Origin: Mnemiopsis leidyi
Lineage: Eukaryota > Ctenophora > Tentaculata > Lobata > Bolinopsidae
DNA: 23,284 nucleotides
Assembly: GCA_000226015.1 (NCBI GenBank)
Contig: JH152770.1
Location: 108,404-131,687, forward strand
Direction of reading: 5' to 3'
The position numbers and the translations under genes were made by a program. The notes beneath the pieces were generated by a model. It searched no databases. It was not told where the DNA came from and was given only the letters and a program-made list of their open reading frames with translations. Shown piece by piece: positions 20,146-23,284 of this stretch. Position 1 is the first letter of the stretch; the number at the start of each line of letters is the position of its first letter.

Positions 20146-21406
20146 TCAAAAATATTCGTCTTCATCCTCCTCTGAAGAGTCATTGTTCCTCATTGGTAAT
20201 ACATCTCGCAACTTAAATTCCTCATTTGCTTCTTCGCTGACATTCTCAACAGATAAGTCTGTAGATGATGCGGCAACAGGTCCAGGACAATCCTTGTATT
20301 TCTTTGACAAAACCGATTTATAGTTCCTACTTCGAAATGTAGGACTTAATTCCATGGGATCACGTTTCCTGGAGCACTTCTTCTTGGCTGCAGGAGTTCC
20401 AAAACTCATGGGACTCATGTCCTCTATGAAACCCAAAGTTGAGACAGCTTTAAGTGATTTCAGGGGAGTCAATTCCAATACACTCGTCTCGGATAATTTG
20501 GGGTTTTTAGCCTTAATTTTATTTCGTGATCGTGATGGTTTGGGTTTAGGCTTTGGTTTCTGATTTTCATTTGATATTTCACATTTTGATTTCGATTTTG
20601 TGGAATTTTCAGTTGATGGGTTTTTATTCTCTTTCAATTTGTCTCTCGCATCCGAAACAGAAGAGATTGATGTTTTAGAGTTTTCTGAAGTTTTGCTGAC
20701 AGATACCCCAATAGACGCCAGAAATCTCCGTTTTCTCCTCAAAGATCTCCTTGTAGTGGTTCCGTCTTGAACGGAGCAGTCTGGAACTGATTTGACCTCT
20801 TTGTTATCTGAAACATATTATCAATCAATACATAAAGGTATTTCGGAGAGGGGTAACAAATTTTTCGTATCATGTGACAGCAAAATTTGAACAATTATAA
20901 GTTAGAGATGGCCAATCAAAAACGAGAAACGCTCTCATGTGATATAAACGATTTGTCAGCCATCCCATAGATACCTTTCTCTATAATATTTTCAATAATT
21001 CGGAATTTAATAGATTTATGCGCTAAAAGTTAGCGTATAAAATACATATTCATTTAGATTTGAAAATTTTATTGAATTGTTATTTTTTGACAAAGGAAAC
21101 AATATAGATATTACATCGAAACTAAATATAAGAAGGAAGCGGATATGGCCAGTGGACACAAGGTCAACACAATCGTGAATCGTGATAAACATAATGAAAT
21201 ACAAAAGCGATTGGGAACATCTAAAATGGGGCACTAAGTCGTATCATTGACTACTAATACAAGGACCCCGGACTCTTACTCTAGTCCCCAAATAAGAATC
21301 AGTAATATGTACCTTTGTTGATTTCAGGTTTTGAGGTTGAAGGTTTAGGGTGAATTCCAAGCTGTTTTAGTAATCCATTTCCTCTTCTCTTCCTTTTCTC
21401 GGCCAT
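20146..21406 (-). CDS. Uncharacterised Lys/Ser-rich, probably nuclear protein
   Basis: Two exons on the minus strand, 21406-21313 and 20807-20146, join in phase 1 (GT-AG, 505-nt intron) into 251 residues. The start MAEKRKRRGNGLLKQLG is basic. The middle is rich in Lys and Ser and contains KPKPKPKP. Ser/Thr-Pro sites of the proline-directed kinase kind cluster at about 140-185: ELTPLK, DMSPMSFGTPAAKKK and ELSPTFRSRNYK. The tail is acidic (DSSEEDEDEYF). No domain is recognisable. Composition suggests a disordered nuclear, perhaps cell-cycle-regulated, protein, which is inference only. I compared it from memory with sororin and RAD51AP1 and saw no real match. An ATTAAA on the coding strand (20130-20125) lies just past the stop. 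A 5' noncoding exon is possible, as TAG ends 17 nt before the ATG. Confidence 0.75.
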
Positions 21407-22120
21407 ATGAGCCACCGGAATTCCTAACATTTGATATTCTAATCAAGGGTTTACGTTTGGTGGAACGAGAAAAGCTCTATGAACTATAACTCAATGTAAT
21501 ACTCTTTGAGGGTTAAAGATATAGAATAGTGCTATTGCAAGTGTGTATGTACCTACCCCGAATCTGCCAAACAACTCAATCAGATGGAAGAACAAGAGGG
21601 CATCGCTAAAGAAAAGACAAGAATCTTTAGCTCACTCAGTCATTGTGTTCCTGTCAACAATTGTTGCGTTTTGATTTAAATTATATAAAAATAAACTTCA
21701 ATGTCATGGTTTTGACAGGGCAATTTTTTAACCAAATACCTGAATTTTCGCGCTTTTTCTTAAATTATCTACTGACTTGACACACTTACATTGAATTATG
21801 TAAACTACAAAGTACAAATTAAAAACACGCATTTCATTCTCAAATTTTTGATATTATTGAATATTAGCGAATAGTTCAATTATGAAATAAACAAAATCAT
21901 CGGAAAAAATGATGTTATTGTCATAAAAATAGATAGTTGGCATAATGCATAGGTATGTCAAAACCAATTACATATATGAAATACGATATAGAATTATAAA
22001 TGATTATATTTAAGAAATATGAAATAGTATCAAGATAGGCAAAATTTGCAGTGTTCAAAACCTTCGCGATTGTCCGTTGTTTTTACAGACCCAGTACAAA
22101 TTTAAGGGGCTCTGAAAATT
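21407..22120. other. Intergenic stretch between the two minus-strand genes
   Basis: About 700 nt, very AT-rich from 21660 on. On the minus strand GGTAG followed by GTACAT near 21553-21548 could be the donor of a noncoding first exon of the 251-residue gene, with its acceptor at 21424. No coding frame is visible. Confidence 0.35.
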
Positions 22121-22754
22121 TTAAACTGTAACTTTGTCCTCAGAGAAAAACTCAAGTATATGCTCGGAGTTATCCATTTCACGAAGATTATCTTCATTTG
22201 CTTGTATTAGACCAGCCACACTTCTGAACTTCTTGCTCAGTTCTTCTTTAACTGTGAATTTATTTTGTTCAATGTTCTGTCCTTAAGACAGAAGTGCAAC
22301 GCAGTCAAAGATAAGAGTTGGCTTATTCAATAACTATAAGGTTTAAGGGAATTTAATTTCTAACGATGCTTAAGTATATATACTACTTTTGTACTTAAAA
22401 TCTGGATATGTGCCTAGCCTGGCGAACTTAGTGGAAATCCTTGCTGCATGGAATGTTTAACTAAGGGGTTCCGTGCAGTCCAATCTTTAGTGCAACCTTT
22501 ACATTTCAAGACTGAACGTAGGCTGGACTAACTATACCTGTAGGCTGGAAGGGAAGAGATGTGACAACATCCTGAAAGACACTCTTCTTTAGGTCCTCGA
22601 TGCTCGTTTCCATCCTCTGCTCGATTAGTTGTCTTGTTTCACCTTCTCGAACCTGCGCTTCTTTCCATGAAGTGGTCAGTACCCCGAAGTAGTTCAGTAG
22701 TGAGAGGGAAACATAGTATCTACACATCTCGCTACCTCGCCAGTCGCCAGCCAT
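22121..22754 (-). CDS. Uncharacterised small helical protein, 115 residues
   Basis: Two exons on the minus strand, 22754-22538 and 22251-22121, join in phase 1 (GT-AG, 286-nt intron) into 115 residues that start MAGDWRGSEMCRYYVSLSLL and end FFSEDKVTV. The protein looks almost wholly helical. A hydrophobic first helix is followed by a charged stretch (VREGETRQLIEQRMETSI) and a second charged helical region coded by exon 2 (KEELSKKFRSVAGLIQANED). No signal peptide or clear membrane span is evident; the first helix has Tyr and Asn interruptions. Size and charge recall small subunits of multi-protein assemblies, but I recognise no family and assign no function. The matching splice phase and the coding character of both exons make the gene likely real. 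No poly(A) hexamer was found nearby. Confidence 0.7.
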
Positions 22755-23083
22755 TTATAATATGCTGGTTTTATTATCTATTTTTAGACAACAATTCAAC
22801 TTAAGTAACTCGGGAGGGTAGGGAGTTACTGATCTGAACGAAGGAGGTATTGTTAACTTATTAAAAGGAAGACACTCAGTGGTTTCAACACAATAGAGTA
22901 ACCATGCCACATTGTTGGCTGGGTATAGAAGAAATCAGCACGTGTTTGTGTACCAGGAATTTGCAGCTTTAGGACAACCCAATATAATTCACCTTGACAA
23001 TGTTACATACAGCATCAGCACACTCCCGTCCATCTTTAGTGGGCAGAATCCTCAAGTCGGGCAACCTAAATTTAAGGGTCAAT
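22755..23083. other. Upstream flank of the 115-residue gene, nothing recognised
   Basis: About 330 nt of unique sequence between the start codon of the minus-strand gene and the terminal repeat array. It should hold that gene's promoter, but no specific element stands out. Confidence 0.5.
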
Positions 23084-23284
23084 AGTCACATACTGACTGG
23101 AAGTAAGTGGTCACATACAGAGAAGTAGTGAGTGGTCACATACAGACGAGGAAGTGAGTGGTCACATACAGACTGGTAGTGAGTGGTCACATACAGAGGA
23201 GTAGTGAGTGGTCACATACAGAGGGGAAGTGAGTGGTCACATACAGACTGGTAGTGAGTGGTCACATACAGAGGGTAGTGAGTG
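23084..23284. repeat. 25-nt tandem repeat array cut by the window edge
   Basis: One degenerate copy (23084-23109) and seven regular copies follow, each beginning GTCACATACAGA and ending GTGAGTG. The period is 25 nt, with one 26-nt copy at 23135-23160 and a 24-nt last copy at the edge. Variation is confined to the middle of the unit. The array continues beyond 23284. Confidence 0.95.

Noticed and set aside
20146-20742. Start of the 251-residue gene at 20742
   Set aside because: That codon is TTG on the minus strand. The frame continues upstream to an acceptor at 20808 and joins in phase to an exon with a proper ATG at 21406.
20146-21406. Identification of the 251-residue protein as sororin (CDCA5)
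   Set aside because: Only composition and SP/TP sites are shared; the diagnostic C-terminal sororin region is not visible.
23084-23284. CRISPR array
   Set aside because: The units are contiguous with no unique spacers, and the context is an animal genome; it is a minisatellite.

Overview
This window is nuclear DNA from an invertebrate animal. It is AT-rich, its genes are split by GT-AG introns, and four plus-strand genes match animal families: GPKOW (G-patch/KOW splicing factor), gamma-synergin (SYNRG, AP-1 adaptor partner), ZC3H3 (CCCH zinc-finger mRNA processing/export factor) and RNF146 (PAR-directed RING-WWE ubiquitin ligase). The proteins are strongly diverged from the vertebrate forms I remember. 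The phylum cannot be fixed from this sequence alone.

Layout. Positions 1-771 hold two oppositely oriented arrays of a ~23-nt tandem repeat around a ~400-nt spacer. A decayed LINE reverse-transcriptase tail (minus strand, about 1150-1490) and a tRNA-derived SINE (A box 1741, B box 1830) follow. GPKOW is one coding exon (2210-3403). A second inverted tandem-repeat structure (about 4088-4296) separates it from SYNRG (4436-8748, two long exons and a 59-nt phase-0 intron or a frameshift). ZC3H3 (9813-13200, five coding exons) and RNF146 (13284-16826, eight coding exons) are only 83 nt apart, and all their exons join in frame. A single-exon PHD-finger gene (17618-19279) that I cannot name follows. 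A second tRNA-like relic lies at about 19780-19885 on the minus strand. Two unrecognised two-exon genes on the minus strand encode a 251-aa Lys/Ser-rich protein (21406 to 20146) and a 115-aa small helical protein (22754 to 22121). The window ends inside a 25-nt tandem repeat (23084-23284).

The genes do not form a known pathway cluster. GPKOW and ZC3H3 act on RNA, SYNRG in trans-Golgi/endosome traffic, RNF146 in PAR-dependent protein turnover, and the PHD protein probably in chromatin. The points most worth checking are: the tight ZC3H3-RNF146 junction; splice-acceptor-like sequence just 5' of all five plus-strand start codons; an extra CCCH finger and an unrecognised conserved-looking N-terminal region in ZC3H3; the relocated, tryptophan-lacking EH-like domain in SYNRG; the inverted arms of tandem repeats; and the three unnamed genes. 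Exon boundaries were read by eye from splice signals, phase and remembered family sequence. No search or alignment was run.
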